Notes: generated by a model from the letters alone, not told the origin. Counted from the stretch's first letter, positions 38,396 through 48,705 are shown. The stretch: 64,000 nt of DNA from Rhizobium sp. 32-5/1 (GCF_029537235.1 NZ_CP120639.1:496001-560000); one strand, 5' to 3'. Made by a program: numbers and translations.

Positions 38396-39916
38396 TTACT
38401 CCCCTGAGGATGGTGATACGACCAACCGGTCAAGCTCGTCATAGAGGGACTGGCTCTGGAAATAGAGCTTGTCAAAAATCGGCTGCATCCGGTGATAGCG
38501 TTCCTGCCATGCAGGGTCTGGATATATCTCCTCGGCGTATCGAACGATCCCGGTTACGGCAGCGTCCAGTGTGGAATATTGCCCCGTGGCAACCGCGCCC
38601 ATCACGGCGCAGCCCAGGATTCCGCATTCCTGCTCCACCGGCACGACGATCGGCACGCCGTAGGTGCTTGCCTTGACGCGCAACCAGAGTTCGGTCTTGG
38701 CGCCGCCGCCCGACGCGATGACGCGCTCAATTTTCTGACCGGCCGCCTTTTCCATCATCCTCAAATGCCGTGCCCCAGCAAACGCCACACCTTCCAAAAT
38801 TGCCCGGTTGATATGGGACAGCGTATGGGCGGCGCCGAGCCCGAAAAACTGGGCGCGCGCATTGCGATGCGCCCCAAGTCGTTCACCGGTCAGGAAAGGC
38901 AGGAAGAACAAACCGTCTGAGCCGACGGGAGCTTGCGCCGCACGCGCCACCAATTGATCATAGCTCTCTCTGCCCTCATGCAGCGCCCGGCGCGCCCAGC
39001 GCATGGCATCGCCGCCGCTTTCAAGCAGCGCAAACGGCCCCCAGTTGCCTTCGATTGTCGCAACATTGGATATATCCGGGTCCAGCAGCGGCGCAGCTGC
39101 GATAAGGGTCAGGATGCAAGACGTGCCCGTGACATCGGAGACCAGACCGGGTCTGCACGTGCCCGAGCCCAGAAGGGCAACGGGATAGTCTGCACCACCG
39201 ACCAGGACGGGTGTGCCGGCCAGAAGTCCTGTTTCCAGCGCTGCGGCCTGAGTAACAGCACCGAGAACATCCAGCGAATTGCGGATCGGCGGCAGTTTGG
39301 CTGGATCAAGGCCGAGGCGCTCTGCCATGGATTGAGACCAGGTGCGCGTGGCCGGGTTCATCAGGAACGAACAGGATGCATCGCCCTCGTCCATGGCGAT
39401 TTCACCGGTCAGCCGCAGATTGATATAGTCCTTCGGCATGAGAACGAACGCTGTCCCCCGATACGCCTCGGGATCGTTATCGCGGAGCCAGGCGAGCTTG
39501 AACGCCGGCCAGGCTGGTGTTGGCGGATTGCCGCTTTCGGCAAGATAGCTTTCCGGCGCATTGGCCTTCTCGAAGTCTTCGACAAGATCGATCGTTCGCT
39601 TGTCGTTCCACAGGGGCACCAGATCACGCGTGAGATTGCCGGCATCATCGACCAGCACCGTCCCGTGCATCTGGCCGCAGGCGACCAGAACGGAAATGCG
39701 CGCCTTCGCGTCCGGTATCTGCGAAAGGACCTCGCGAATGGTGGCGACGACGCCAGACCACCAGTCGGATGGGCGCTGCTCGGCCCACCCAAACCGCGGC
39801 ACGATCTGGTCGTGCTCGCGCGCGGCAATGGCAACGATCCGGCCCGCGCCATCGACAAGCGCCGCGCGCACGCTTCCTGTGCCGACATCGATAGCAAGTG
39901 TGAGCGCGGAGGTCAT
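38396..39916 (-). CDS. FGGY-family carbohydrate kinase (xylulokinase-like)
   Basis: 506 residues, intact. ATP-binding LAIDVGTGSVRAALVDG, catalytic Asp in LVPLWNDKRT, substrate-proximal GQMHGTVLVD, GTSCILTLIAA and the FGGY signature area RVIASGGGAKTELWLRVKAS. Length and MHG motif resemble xylulokinase, which phosphorylates D-xylulose; related members act on other ketopentoses or tetritols. It is separated from the permease gene by 20 nt and from the SDR gene by 6 nt. The product would be a ketose phosphate entering the pentose phosphate pathway. Confidence 0.85.
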   Translation of the reverse strand: MTSALTLAIDVGTGSVRAALVDGAGRIVAIAAREHDQIVPRFGWAEQRPSDWWSGVVATIREVLSQIPDAKARISVLVACGQMHGTVLVDDAGNLTRDLVPLWNDKRTIDLVEDFEKANAPESYLAESGNPPTPAWPAFKLAWLRDNDPEAYRGTAFVLMPKDYINLRLTGEIAMDEGDASCSFLMNPATRTWSQSMAERLGLDPAKLPPIRNSLDVLGAVTQAAALETGLLAGTPVLVGGADYPVALLGSGTCRPGLVSDVTGTSCILTLIAAAPLLDPDISNVATIEGNWGPFALLESGGDAMRWARRALHEGRESYDQLVARAAQAPVGSDGLFFLPFLTGERLGAHRNARAQFFGLGAAHTLSHINRAILEGVAFAGARHLRMMEKAAGQKIERVIASGGGAKTELWLRVKASTYGVPIVVPVEQECGILGCAVMGAVATGQYSTLDAAVTGIVRYAEEIYPDPAWQERYHRMQPIFDKLYFQSQSLYDELDRLVVSPSSGE

Positions 39917-39936
39917 ATGAAATGTCCCTTATCGGC

Positions 39937-40931
39937 TCAGCGCTTCAGCGAACCGGTGCTGTACTGAAGGAGCATGGCGATGACGATGATGGCGCCCATA
40001 TAGACCTGCTGGTGATAGCCGGGGACACCCGCCAGGTTCATGATGTTGGCAATGATGCCCATGACCAGCGCACCTAGCAGCGTGTTGATCACACCGCCCT
40101 TGCCACCCATGAGGCTCGCTCCACCGATAACGACTGCCGCGATCACATTGAGCTCTGCACCGACGCCGACCTGTGCTGAGCCAACGCCCGTACGGCTGGA
40201 CGAGATGATGCCCGCGACCGCCGCGAGAACGCCCGAGATCATGTAGACCGCAAGGATGTAGCGCGGCACGGCGATGCCGGAGAGACGAACTGCCTCCTCG
40301 TTTGAGCCGATGGCCGTGATGAGCCGTCCGAAGCGGGTGAAATTCAAGATGATCCCGCCCACGATGAACACGGCGAACATCAGCAACACCGGCTGCGGTA
40401 TACCGAACAGGAAGCCCGAGCCAAACCGGCTGAACGCCGCTCCCGCCTCGGCCAGAGGAATTGGTCGGCCTTCGGAAATGATCAGAGACAGGCCACGGGC
40501 AATCGCCATCATCGCCAGCGACATGACGAAGGATGGAAGTTTCAGATAGGCGATAAAGCCCCTGTCACCATGCCGCAGACCGCGCCGGACAAAAGCACCA
40601 TGATGATCGTGGGCATCGTGCCAAATCCCGAAATCGTGCAGAAATATCCTGTCAGCACGGAGCCCAGTGCCATGATCGAGCCGACGGAAAGGTCGATGCC
40701 GCGCGTTAGGATGACGAACAGCATGCCGACGGCCATGATACCCGCGCCTGACGCCACCTGGCGCAACACGTTGAGGATATTTCCGCGGGTCATGAAGCTG
40801 TCGGACCACAGCGTGGCAACGACGACGAGCACCAGAAAAATCGCCAGAGTGCCGAAGCGCTGGATGACGACGCGGAAGTCGACAGATCGCTTTTCGTCTC
40901 GCTGCGTGACGGGGTCTGTTGTGATGGTCAT
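39937..40931 (-). CDS. CUT2/RbsC-type ABC sugar permease, frame broken at 40559-40562
   Basis: About 331 residues with around ten helices. VGMLFVILTRGIDLSVGS is the hallmark of RbsC permeases, followed by SNEEAVRLSGIAVPRY and GGASLMGGKGG. A G4 run on the minus strand (40559-40562) needs a fifth G to join VTG to GFIAYLKLPSF. The start overlaps the ATPase stop by one base (TGATG). It works with the ATPase at 40931 and the binding protein at 42528 as one importer. Confidence 0.85.
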
Positions 40932-42438
40932 CAGTGGCTACCCTGATTTGCGGTTATGGTGCTGCCCGTCATCGACAGGCCAAGCAGGTTTTCTTCCTTG
41001 TAGTCCTTTGGCAGAAGCTCGCCGCGGATCTGGCCCTGCCCCATAGCAAGCACGCGGTCGCACAGACCGAACAGTTCCTGATGCTCCGACGAAATCACCA
41101 GCACCGCCTTGCCGTCCTCGGCGAGCTTGTTGACCAGAGCATAGATTTCGGTCTTTGCGCCCACATCAACGCCGCGGGTCGGTTCGTCGAGAATGATCAC
41201 ATCGCCATCCGCATGAAACCATTTGGCGAGCACAACTTTTTGCTGGTTGCCGCCCGACAGGCTCGACACGGGGGCATCGACGCTTGATGCCTTCAAACGC
41301 AGGCTCTCTCCGAGTTTGGTGACATCGGCCCGCTCCTTGCTTTGCTTTAGGAAGCCGAATGCGTTGACCACAGAAGACATCTTGGCCATCGTCGAATTGA
41401 CGCGGATCGGCTTGTCGAGAATGACGCCCTGGTGTTTTCGGTCTTCCGGCACCAGTGCGATGCCGGCCTTGACGGCATCCTTGGGTGAGCGCGGCTTGAA
41501 GGTTCGGCCTTTCAGCGTGATCGTCCCACTTTCCAGCCTATCGGCTCCGAAGATGACACGGGCAACCTCTGTGCGGCCTGATCCGATCAATCCTCCCAGC
41601 CCGACAATTTCGCCGGCTCGGACGGAGAAGCTGACGTCACGCACCATGCGCCCGGCATTGAGGTTCTCGACCTTGAGCAATTCCTCCCCGATCAAGCGTT
41701 TTGCGCGCTCTGGAAACATCGTCGCGATCGGTCGGCCGACCATCATGCGGATGATGTCATCGACCTTGACGTCGCCGGTTGCAACCGTTCCGACGTTCTG
41801 TCCGTCCTTCATGACCGTCATTCGGTCGGCGATATCGAAAACCTCATCGAGTCGGTGGGAAATATAGACGACGCCGACGCCGCGATCGCGAAGACCACGA
41901 ATGATCTGGTGCAGCTTCATCGCGTCCTGCGCGCCAAGCACGGCGGTCGGCTCGTCGAACACGATGATCTTGATGTCCTGCGACAAGGCCTTGGCAATTT
42001 CCACGACCTGCTGATGGGCAACCGCCAGCGACCCCGCGGTGCGACCCGGATCAATCTGGAATCCAAGCCGATCGATCAGATCCTTGGCGCGTCTGCGCAG
42101 ACTTGAATGGGAAATAACACCTGGAAGTTCACCGAGGAAAATGTTCTCCGCGACGGTCAGGTCTGGTGCAAGCGCCAGTTCTTGATGGATGACGACGATA
42201 CCGAGCGCTCTTGCTGCCCGCGGGTCACGAAAGATTACTGGCGCGCCGTCGATAATGACCTCCCCATGACTGGGAACCATCTCTCCGCCCAGCACGCGCA
42301 TCAAGGTTGATTTTCCAGCGCCGTTCTCGCCGAGGAGTGCATGGACTTCCCCGGACGGACATCGAAATCGACGGACCGCAGCGCATGGATGCCGCCAAAG
42401 GACTTGGAGATTGACTTGAGTTGGACGAGTTCGGTCAA
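40931..42438 (-). CDS. CUT2/RbsA-type ABC sugar ATPase, TTG start, frame broken at 42349-42352
   Basis: About 503 residues carrying two ABC domains. The first Walker A is LLGENGAGKST, with the Q loop HQEL and Walker B IIVFDEPTAVLG. The second has SLSGGNQQKV and VIILDEPTRGVDVG, and the second Walker A is degenerate (GLGGLIGSGRTE), as usual in RbsA. A G4 run on the minus strand (42349-42352) needs one more G so that RPGEVHALLGEN follows the real N-terminus LVQLKSISKSFGGIHAL. The start is a TTG at 42438, seven nt after a GGAG site; the open frame that runs up to 42493 is out of frame with that N-terminus. Confidence 0.85.
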
Positions 42439-42527
42439 GGGCGCACTCCGGACTGATAGTAACGAGACGACGGCGGAACCGTCGTCTCGTCATTTACGAC
42501 TTTACAGTCGTCTCGGGAGGAATCGGA

Positions 42528-43494
42528 TCAAAAGACAGCGTCGGCGCGGTAGAACTGGTCGACGTTCTCTTTCGTAATGACGGCGGGTGTCGTCAGCTCA
42601 AGCTTCGGGGTATCGGCACCGAGTTCACCCTTGACTGCCTTGAGGCCGATATCAACGGCCGTGCGTGCGACCAGATCCGGGTCATTAAGGCCTGTCGCGC
42701 CGTATTTGCCTTCCTTGATCAACGCAAGCGCTTCCTTCTGACCATCGGCAGCGGCGAGCGCCAGCACATCGGTCTTGCCCTGGGCTTCCAAAGCCTTCAT
42801 GGCGCCGAGAACCATCGAGTCATTCTCCCCGAGAACGACATTGGCATCGGGATGTGCCGTCAGCAGATCTTCCATGGCAGCAAGGCCGCCTTCGTTCGAC
42901 CAGCCCCCCAGCCCTGACCGACGACTTCGAAGCTCACCTTACCATCATTCACGAGTTGGCCTTCGACCAGGCCCTTGAAGACGCCGAGACGACGATCACG
43001 GCCAACTTCATTGCCCTTATCACCGGAGAGCAGGATGATTTTCATCGGCTTGCCCTTCATGCTGTTGGCAAGCCACTGGCCCACGAGGTAGCCGTTCTGG
43101 TCGTTGGACGAGCGGACCTGAGTAACGACGTTCGCCTTGGTGCTGATGGAGGAATCCATCACCACGACCTTGACCCCTGCCGCCGTTGCGGCATCGGCTG
43201 CAGAGACGAGGCCTTCAGGATCGCGCGGATTGAGGATCAGAAGGTTAACCCCTTTGGCGACCATATCCTCGACGTCGGCAATCTGTTTGGACATATCGTT
43301 CTGGCCATCGGCAGTGGTCACCTCGCAGCCGGCCTTCTTGGCCTGATCTTCAGCGGCAGCAACCTGAGCCGCGAAATAGGGGCCCCCAGCGTGTACATGG
43401 CGATACCGACCTTGCAGTCGGCGGCATTGGCTGCGCCGATCGCCGCGACATTCATCGCAACAGCGAGCACACATCCCGACAGTGTAATCTTCAT
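42528..43494 (-). CDS. Periplasmic sugar-binding protein (RbsB type), frame broken at 42904-42909 and 43383-43387
   Basis: About 322 residues. A cleavable signal is present (MKITLSGCVLAVAMNVAAIG to ANAA). The mature part has the type-I periplasmic fold: LGGPYFAAQVAAAEDQAKKAG (in parts), VNLLILNPRDPEGL, VVVMDSSI and ALAAADGQKEALALI. Minus-strand G runs break the frame: G5 at 43383-43387 needs one more G, and G6 at 42904-42909 needs one more (WGGWSNEGGLAAMEDL). It is the first gene of the minus operon. A HexR-like box (43546-43560) lies 52 bp upstream of the start. Confidence 0.85.
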
Positions 43495-43545
43495 GGTTTC
43501 TCTCCTCCGATTTCCATGACAACGGAAGCAGCGGGGCCTCCTTTT

Positions 43546-43727
43546 TGTAGTTAAAATACATTTCTTTATTCCGTCAAGCGGTATTTTCTTCCCATATTTG
43601 ACCAGTTTGCACATTTGTACAGGATACCGCGGCGCAATATGCGTGTTTTGCGCTGCGACAGCGCCCGCAGTCAAAAATTTTCTCAATCCGGGTTGCTCCG
43701 CCATTCTTATTATGTAGTATTACTACA
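43546..43727. promoter_or_regulatory. Two HexR/RpiR-like operators in the divergent promoter region
   Basis: TGTAGTATTACTACA (43713-43727) is a perfect 15-bp palindrome and fits the HexR consensus TGTARTWWWAYTACA as I remember it. TGTAGTTAAAATACA (43546-43560) fits except for one position. They lie 25 bp before the isomerase start and 52 bp before the binding-protein start. The rpiR gene at 47194 is the natural binder. Confidence 0.75.
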
Positions 43728-43751
43728 GTTTCTGTTTTGGGAGTGATACGC

Positions 43752-44378
43752 ATGGCCCTGTTCGAGCCGGGTGTTGGGTATGTTGATATTTCATCCGGTC
43801 AGCTGAAAGGCGCGACCAACCGATATGTGAAAACATTCAACGATCTCGAAGGTCTGTACTGCGATATGCAGGCATTTCAGGCGCTGGCATCAGAGCGCGG
43901 AAATGAGGTCGCGTATGAGGTGACGGACTTCAAGGCGTCCAGCAATCCCGGTGATATCATCATCGGGGTGACCCGCATGGAGCCCGGCAGGGTCGGCGAC
44001 GAATACTACATGACGCGGGGCCATATCCATGCACGCCCCAATCGGCCCGAAATGTATTATGGCGAAAGCGGGCTGGGCGTCATGCTTTTGGAATCGCCGG
44101 ACGGACAGGTTCGGACGATCGAAATCGGCCCGCGCACGATGTGCTACGTGCCGCCCTTCTGGATTCACCGGTCCGTCAATGTTGGCCGCGAACCTCTGGT
44201 CATGACCTTCTCCTATCCCGCCGACTCAGGGCAGGACTACGACATCATCGCCAAGGCCGGAGGAATGCGCAGCCGGATCGTCGATGATGGTCAAGGCGGC
44301 TGGAAGACGATCGACAATACGGGATACCGCGCGCGGCCGCAGACGCTGGTCGACAGCATCATGGCCATGCTTGATTGA
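43752..44378 (+). CDS. Cupin-type phosphoglucose isomerase
   Basis: 208 residues. The cupin metal site reads YMTRGHIHARPNRPEMYYG (H-x-H, then E) with a later His in PPFWIHRSVNVG, the signature of the archaeal-type GPI family, also found in some rhizobia. It would interconvert glucose-6-phosphate and fructose-6-phosphate or related sugar phosphates, with a metal ion. I chose the ATG at 43752 over the GTG at 43740 because a GGGAG site lies nine nt before it. It is the first gene of the plus-strand operon; the RpiR-type box is 25 bp upstream. Confidence 0.85.
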   Translation: MALFEPGVGYVDISSGQLKGATNRYVKTFNDLEGLYCDMQAFQALASERGNEVAYEVTDFKASSNPGDIIIGVTRMEPGRVGDEYYMTRGHIHARPNRPEMYYGESGLGVMLLESPDGQVRTIEIGPRTMCYVPPFWIHRSVNVGREPLVMTFSYPADSGQDYDIIAKAGGMRSRIVDDGQGGWKTIDNTGYRARPQTLVDSIMAMLD

Positions 44379-44400
44379 TCGTGCGGCCAGGAGAGATAGA

Positions 44401-45354
44401 ATGACGGACTATGCCCCCGCCACCCAGCCAACGCTCTATTTTATCGGCGTGACGACGGCCAAGAGCTCGATCATGTCGGTGTTTCCGGCATGGGCAGATT
44501 ATCTTGGCCTCGAGAATTCAGTGATCCGCGGCATCGATTTTCCGCTGCATGACGCGCCTGAGGCTTACAGGGAAGCGGTGGCCTTCATTCGCGATGACCC
44601 GATGTCGCTGGGTGCCTTGGTCACCACGCACAAGATCGACCTTTTCAATGCCTGCAAGGACATGTTCGGCGAGATTGATCCGCATGCCCGCCTGATGGAA
44701 GAAACGAGCTGCATTTCCAAACGGAACGGCAAGCTTGTGTGTCACGCCAAGGATCCGATCTCTTCGGGCTTGGCGCTCGATGCATTTTTGCCCGACGGCT
44801 ACTTCGAGAGGACGGGTGCCGAACTGTTTTCGATCGGTGCCGGCGGATCGACCATCGCGTTGACTTGGCACATGATGCACAGCCGCCGCGCCGGTGACAG
44901 GCCGTCCCGTATCGTCGTGTCTAACCGTAGCCAGCACCGTATCCACGACATCAGGCGGATCCACCGCGCGATGGGCACCACCCTGCCCGTGGATTATGTG
45001 CTTGCCCCGCAACCGCCCGACAATGACGCGATCGTCGCCTCGCTCACACCCGCCTCCGTCGTGATCAACGCCACGGGCCTTGGCAAGGATGCCCCGGGAT
45101 CACCGCTCTCGGATGCTGTCCGTTTCCCACCCAAGTCCGTGGTCTGGGACCTCAATTATCGCGGCGATCTGATCTTCCTGGATCAGGCACGTGCACGGCA
45201 GCCTATCGCGGACCTACAGATCGAGGATGGCTGGATCTACTTCATCCATGGCTGGACGCAGGTGATCTCGGAAGTGTTTCACATCGATATCCCTCCAAGC
45301 GGAGCGCGATTCGACGAGATCTCGAAGATCGCGCTGAATGTCACGAGAGGATAG
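44401..45354 (+). CDS. Shikimate-dehydrogenase-like oxidoreductase
   Basis: 317 residues. The N-terminal half resembles AroE (TLYFIGVTTAKSSIMSVFPAWADYLGL, ALVTTHKIDLF with the catalytic Lys in THK), followed by a Rossmann fold with SIGAGGSTIAL. The usual S-x-S substrate motif of AroE is represented by KSSIMS. The gene sits in a sugar catabolic operon, so a polyhydroxy acid or polyol related to quinate/shikimate is more likely than biosynthetic shikimate. It lies 22 nt after the isomerase gene. Confidence 0.75.
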   Translation: MTDYAPATQPTLYFIGVTTAKSSIMSVFPAWADYLGLENSVIRGIDFPLHDAPEAYREAVAFIRDDPMSLGALVTTHKIDLFNACKDMFGEIDPHARLMEETSCISKRNGKLVCHAKDPISSGLALDAFLPDGYFERTGAELFSIGAGGSTIALTWHMMHSRRAGDRPSRIVVSNRSQHRIHDIRRIHRAMGTTLPVDYVLAPQPPDNDAIVASLTPASVVINATGLGKDAPGSPLSDAVRFPPKSVVWDLNYRGDLIFLDQARARQPIADLQIEDGWIYFIHGWTQVISEVFHIDIPPSGARFDEISKIALNVTRG

Positions 45355-45357
45355 ATC

Positions 45358-46297
45358 ATGGCGCTGAAAATCCTCATCACGCCACGCTCTTTGACGGAGG
45401 CGCCGCATCCGGCCGTGGAAGCGATGATCGGTCACGGTCTCGACGTCGTGTACGCCACCCCCGGCCAATTGCCATCCGAGGCAGAATTGCTGCAACTGGT
45501 CCCGGAAGTGACCGGCTGGCTGGCGGGTGTCGAACCGGTCTCGCCGCGGGTGATCGCCTCGGCCCCCAAGCTGCGGGTCGTAAGCCGTAACGGGACAGGT
45601 CTCGACAATCTCCCGCTGGCCGACCTGAAGGCGCGGGGTATCATGGTGCGGACGGCCGAGGGCGCCAATGCGCGCGGCGTCGCGGAACTGGCGATTGCCA
45701 TGATCTTTTCCGCACTTCGTCATCTGCCCTATACGGACCAGGGGTTGAAGGCGGGACACTGGCCGCGACGACGTGGTATCGAGTTTTTCGGCCGCACGGT
45801 CGGCGTAATCGGCGCTGGCGCGGTCGGCGGCACCGTGGCGCGCCTTGCCGTTGCCATGGGCGCAAAGGTGCTGGCATTCGACCCGGCCCGGCCCGAGCTT
45901 GGAATAGCCCCCTCACATTTCCGATGGGCGACCCATGAAGAAATTTTTCGGCAAGCCGATATCCTGACGCTGCATTGCCCCCGATCGCGATGGCCGTCGG
46001 CTGGTCAACGCTGACGTTCTGAAGACAGTCAAACCGGGGCTAATCCTCGTAAACACCGCACGCGCCTCACTGGTCGATGAACTAGCCCTGGCGACGGCGC
46101 TCGATGAGAAGCGGCTGCAGACCTATTGCGTCGATGTGTTCGATCCCGAGCCGCCGGTCCACCCCGGCCTCGCCTCGAGACCCGACGTGATCGCGAGTTC
46201 GCACATTGGCGGGTATACTGAAGAAAGCGTCGATCGCGCCACCGAGATGGCAATCTCAAACCTGCTGTCAGCGCTCGGTCTGGAGCAGTCTGCATAG
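45358..46297 (+). CDS. D-2-hydroxyacid dehydrogenase family protein, frame broken at 45978-45982
   Basis: About 312 residues. The NAD motif GVIGAGAVGG starts at about residue 149. The catalytic Arg is in VSRNGTGLDN; the Glu and His are in DVFDPEPP and SSHIGGYT. The C5 run at 45978-45982 is the break: the frame resumes as DGRRLVNADVLK, needing either removal of one base or addition of two (LHCPPDRDGR is the family-like reading). This is the only break not fixed by a single added base. It starts 3 nt after the previous gene, consistent with one operon. Probably reduces or oxidises a 2-ketoacid from the sugar. Confidence 0.8.
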
Positions 46298-46316
46298 GCG
46301 GTCTAGGGACAAAGCA

Positions 46317-47171
46317 ATGACCGTTTTGAAGCAAATCCCCTTCGAAGGCCCGCTCGCAAGACGGTTGGCTCAACCTCGGCCTCAAGGCGTATCGTTGTTT
46401 TGGCTGGGGCAGGCGGGCTTTATTATCGATGCCAAGGGAAGGCGGATCGTCGTTGATCCCTATCTATCGGATTCGCTTGCCGTCAAATATTGCGGCGGTG
46501 CCTATTCCCATGCCCGGATGGCATCCGCGCCTGTGACAGCTGATGAACTCGGTGCGGTGGATCTCGTCTTGTGCACGCATCATCACACTGACCACATGGA
46601 CGGAGAGACATTGGAGCGCCTGGCAACGCGCTTGCCTCACCTCAAATTCGTCGTTCCTGCCGCATCAGGCCCGCTTGCTCGCCAACGCATTGGGGTCACC
46701 GGCGGACGCTTGATCGAAGTCGATGCCGGCGAGAGCGTGACCCTGCCCGGGTTCAGGCTTCAGGTCATGCGCGCTGCCCACGAAACCCTGGAGCGAGACG
46801 ACAACGGCCGCCACCGCTTCCTTGGTTACGGCCTGGATTTCGGCACCGTGCGGATCTTGCATTCCGGCGATACCGTTCCTTTTGAAGGCCAGGACGACGA
46901 GATTGCGGCATTTGCTCCGGATCTTGCGTTGCTGCCGGTCAATGGCCGCTCGGAGCGGCTGAAATCGGCCGGCTTTGCCGGCAATCTGACGCTTTCGGAA
47001 GCGATGTCTCTGTGCCAGCGCTGCGGTGTCCCCGTCATGATCGCGCATCATCACGGGATGTTCGCTTTCAACACGCTGGCACCTGACGTGATCGATGCTG
47101 CTGCTGCGCAAGCCCCTGCCGCACTTGTTCGGGCCAGAGAGGGAATGGAGTTTCGTCTTGACGGCGCCTAA
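46317..47171 (+). CDS. UlaG-like metallo-beta-lactamase-fold hydrolase
   Basis: 284 residues from the ATG at 46317. The metal site is LCTHHHTDHMDG, followed by the sugar-lactonase-type SGDTVPF and VMIAHHHGMF. UlaG itself is L-ascorbate-6-phosphate lactonase; the relatives in this group open lactones or hydrolyse related sugar-phosphate rings. It is placed between a 2-hydroxyacid dehydrogenase and RpiR, so a lactonase in the pathway is inferred. The start codon follows AAAGCA with only a weak ribosome site. Confidence 0.75.
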   Translation: MTVLKQIPFEGPLARRLAQPRPQGVSLFWLGQAGFIIDAKGRRIVVDPYLSDSLAVKYCGGAYSHARMASAPVTADELGAVDLVLCTHHHTDHMDGETLERLATRLPHLKFVVPAASGPLARQRIGVTGGRLIEVDAGESVTLPGFRLQVMRAAHETLERDDNGRHRFLGYGLDFGTVRILHSGDTVPFEGQDDEIAAFAPDLALLPVNGRSERLKSAGFAGNLTLSEAMSLCQRCGVPVMIAHHHGMFAFNTLAPDVIDAAAAQAPAALVRAREGMEFRLDGA

Positions 47172-47193
47172 GCTGGAATGGCAGAAATCGCCC

Positions 47194-48087
47194 ATGGCAT
47201 TTGAAGACCTAGCGGCCCGCAATTCTGGGCAGAATATTCTCGAGATCGTGCGGCATGCGCTGCCGAAATTGCGCAAATCAGAGCGCAAGGTTGCCAATCG
47301 CGTTCTGGAAGACCCAAACCGTATCCTCAATGCGGCGCTTGCAGAGGCAGCCGCCCTTTCCGATGTCAGCGAACCGACTGTGATCCGTTTCTGCGTCGCC
47401 ATTGGCTGCACCGGATATCAGGAATTCAAGCTCAAGCTCGCCCATAGCCTGGCACTCGGCACGACCGCTACACATTCCGTGCTCAGCAAGGACGATACGA
47501 CGACGGAGCTGGTCGAGAAGATATTCGGCTACACGATGACCAGCCTGGATTGGGCGCGCAGTCACCTCAATACCGATGCGCTGGGTCAAGCGATTGCCCT
47601 TCTGAGCCAGGCGCGCAGCATCGAGTTCTTCGGCCTTGGTGCATCCGGTATCGTGGCGCTCGACGCGCAGCAGAAATTTCCGCTGTTCGGGGTGCCCTGC
47701 GGCGCTCAGTCCGACACGCACCAACAATTGATGACCGCCTCGATGATGCAGGCCGGCGATGTTGCCGTGATTTTCTCCAATACGGGCCATACGATAGCGA
47801 TGATCGAAGTTGCCGAGATCGCGCGCAAGGGCGGGGCCCAGGTGATTGGCATCTCCGGTTCACGGGCTCCGTTGCTTGATCATTGCGATGTCGCCATACT
47901 CGTCGAAACGCTCGATAACACGGATATCTACACGCCAACCATTTCGCGCATCGCTGCCCTCGTCGTCGTCGACATTCTCTGCTCGGCCGTGGGCTTGCGC
48001 CGCGATGACGAGCACGGCCAGCGCTTCGAGAACATGAAGCAACTGCTGCGCAACCAGCGGATCGACGGCCCTAAGAGGCCTGCTTAA
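47194..48087 (+). CDS. RpiR/HexR-type transcriptional regulator
   Basis: 297 residues from MAFEDLAAR. The HTH is about residues 45-75 (AALAEAAALSDVSEPTVIRFCVAIGC). The SIS sugar-phosphate binding domain follows with ARSIEFFGLGASGIVALDAQQKFPLFGV (in parts) and VIFSNTGHTIAMIEV. These features match HexR/RpiR regulators that sense sugar phosphates. I reject the earlier start at 47095 because it overlaps the UlaG-like gene. It closes the operon and probably binds the TGTAGT palindromes at 43546 and 43713, controlling both divergent operons. Confidence 0.85.
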   Translation: MAFEDLAARNSGQNILEIVRHALPKLRKSERKVANRVLEDPNRILNAALAEAAALSDVSEPTVIRFCVAIGCTGYQEFKLKLAHSLALGTTATHSVLSKDDTTTELVEKIFGYTMTSLDWARSHLNTDALGQAIALLSQARSIEFFGLGASGIVALDAQQKFPLFGVPCGAQSDTHQQLMTASMMQAGDVAVIFSNTGHTIAMIEVAEIARKGGAQVIGISGSRAPLLDHCDVAILVETLDNTDIYTPTISRIAALVVVDILCSAVGLRRDDEHGQRFENMKQLLRNQRIDGPKRPA

Positions 48088-48214
48088 TCGTCGAGGCTAA
48101 ATGAAGTTAAAGGGCTACGGCCAAAATTGGCATGCGCGCTTCCTTTACGCAGCTTGCAGGCACGCGATCGGCTTCGGTTCTGAGTTGCCGTTTTGCATTT
48201 AATCGGAGTCTCCC

Positions 48215-48705
48215 TCAATTTCTGTGATTCGGTGGCAAGATTCTCGCCCTCACCAGCTTTGGGCCGGCGCGACCGTACATTGCTCGCTTCAGCATCTTGA
48301 GACGGTTGATCTGGCCTTCGGCTTAACCGTTGCTCCAAGGGCGTTCGATCGCATTTTACGGAATCAATATCACGACGCAGAACGCGGGCGAAACGCATGA
48401 TGGCCGTTAGCTCGGTATCGATGGCATCGTCGATCCTTTCATCCAAGGCTTGCGAGCTGCTGCTGCGGAAGATGCTGTTGAAGCGGTATTGCCAGCTTGT
48501 TTGAGCTTTCTGCCGCAGAAATGACCGCCTGAGCCCAGTCAAATCGCTCCCGAGCACCTTGCTTCAAACAACTTGGCAAAACCGGGAATACTGCTTCGAC
48601 ATAGATTGGGAGCACTCGGATCATCTGATCATTCAGCCAGAACCGGGCGGCAACTGGTCCGCATCGCAGCCGGGAACGCCTAATCAAGAAAGCACTTGAC
48701 GCCAT
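48215..48705 (-). mobile_element. Remnant of an ISL3-family transposase
   Basis: Minus-strand frames give IDTELTAIMRFARVLRRDID and then, after a frame change, ERPWSNG, a stop, AEGQINRLKMLKRAMYGRAGP and RARILPP. This is the C-terminus of ISL3-type transposases (WSNGQTEGQINRLKxLKRAMYGRAG). The in-frame TAA in place of the Gln and the missing front half make it inactive. No terminal inverted repeats were found. Confidence 0.75.

Noticed and set aside
3934..45982. Programmed frameshifting as the general cause of broken genes
   Set aside because: The breaks hit unrelated housekeeping-type families at different homopolymers, without a stimulatory structure, and relatives encode one continuous protein. 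Sequencing error explains all.
48088..48214. Possible terminal inverted repeats of the ISL3 element
   Set aside because: No matching ends or target duplication were found around the remnant.
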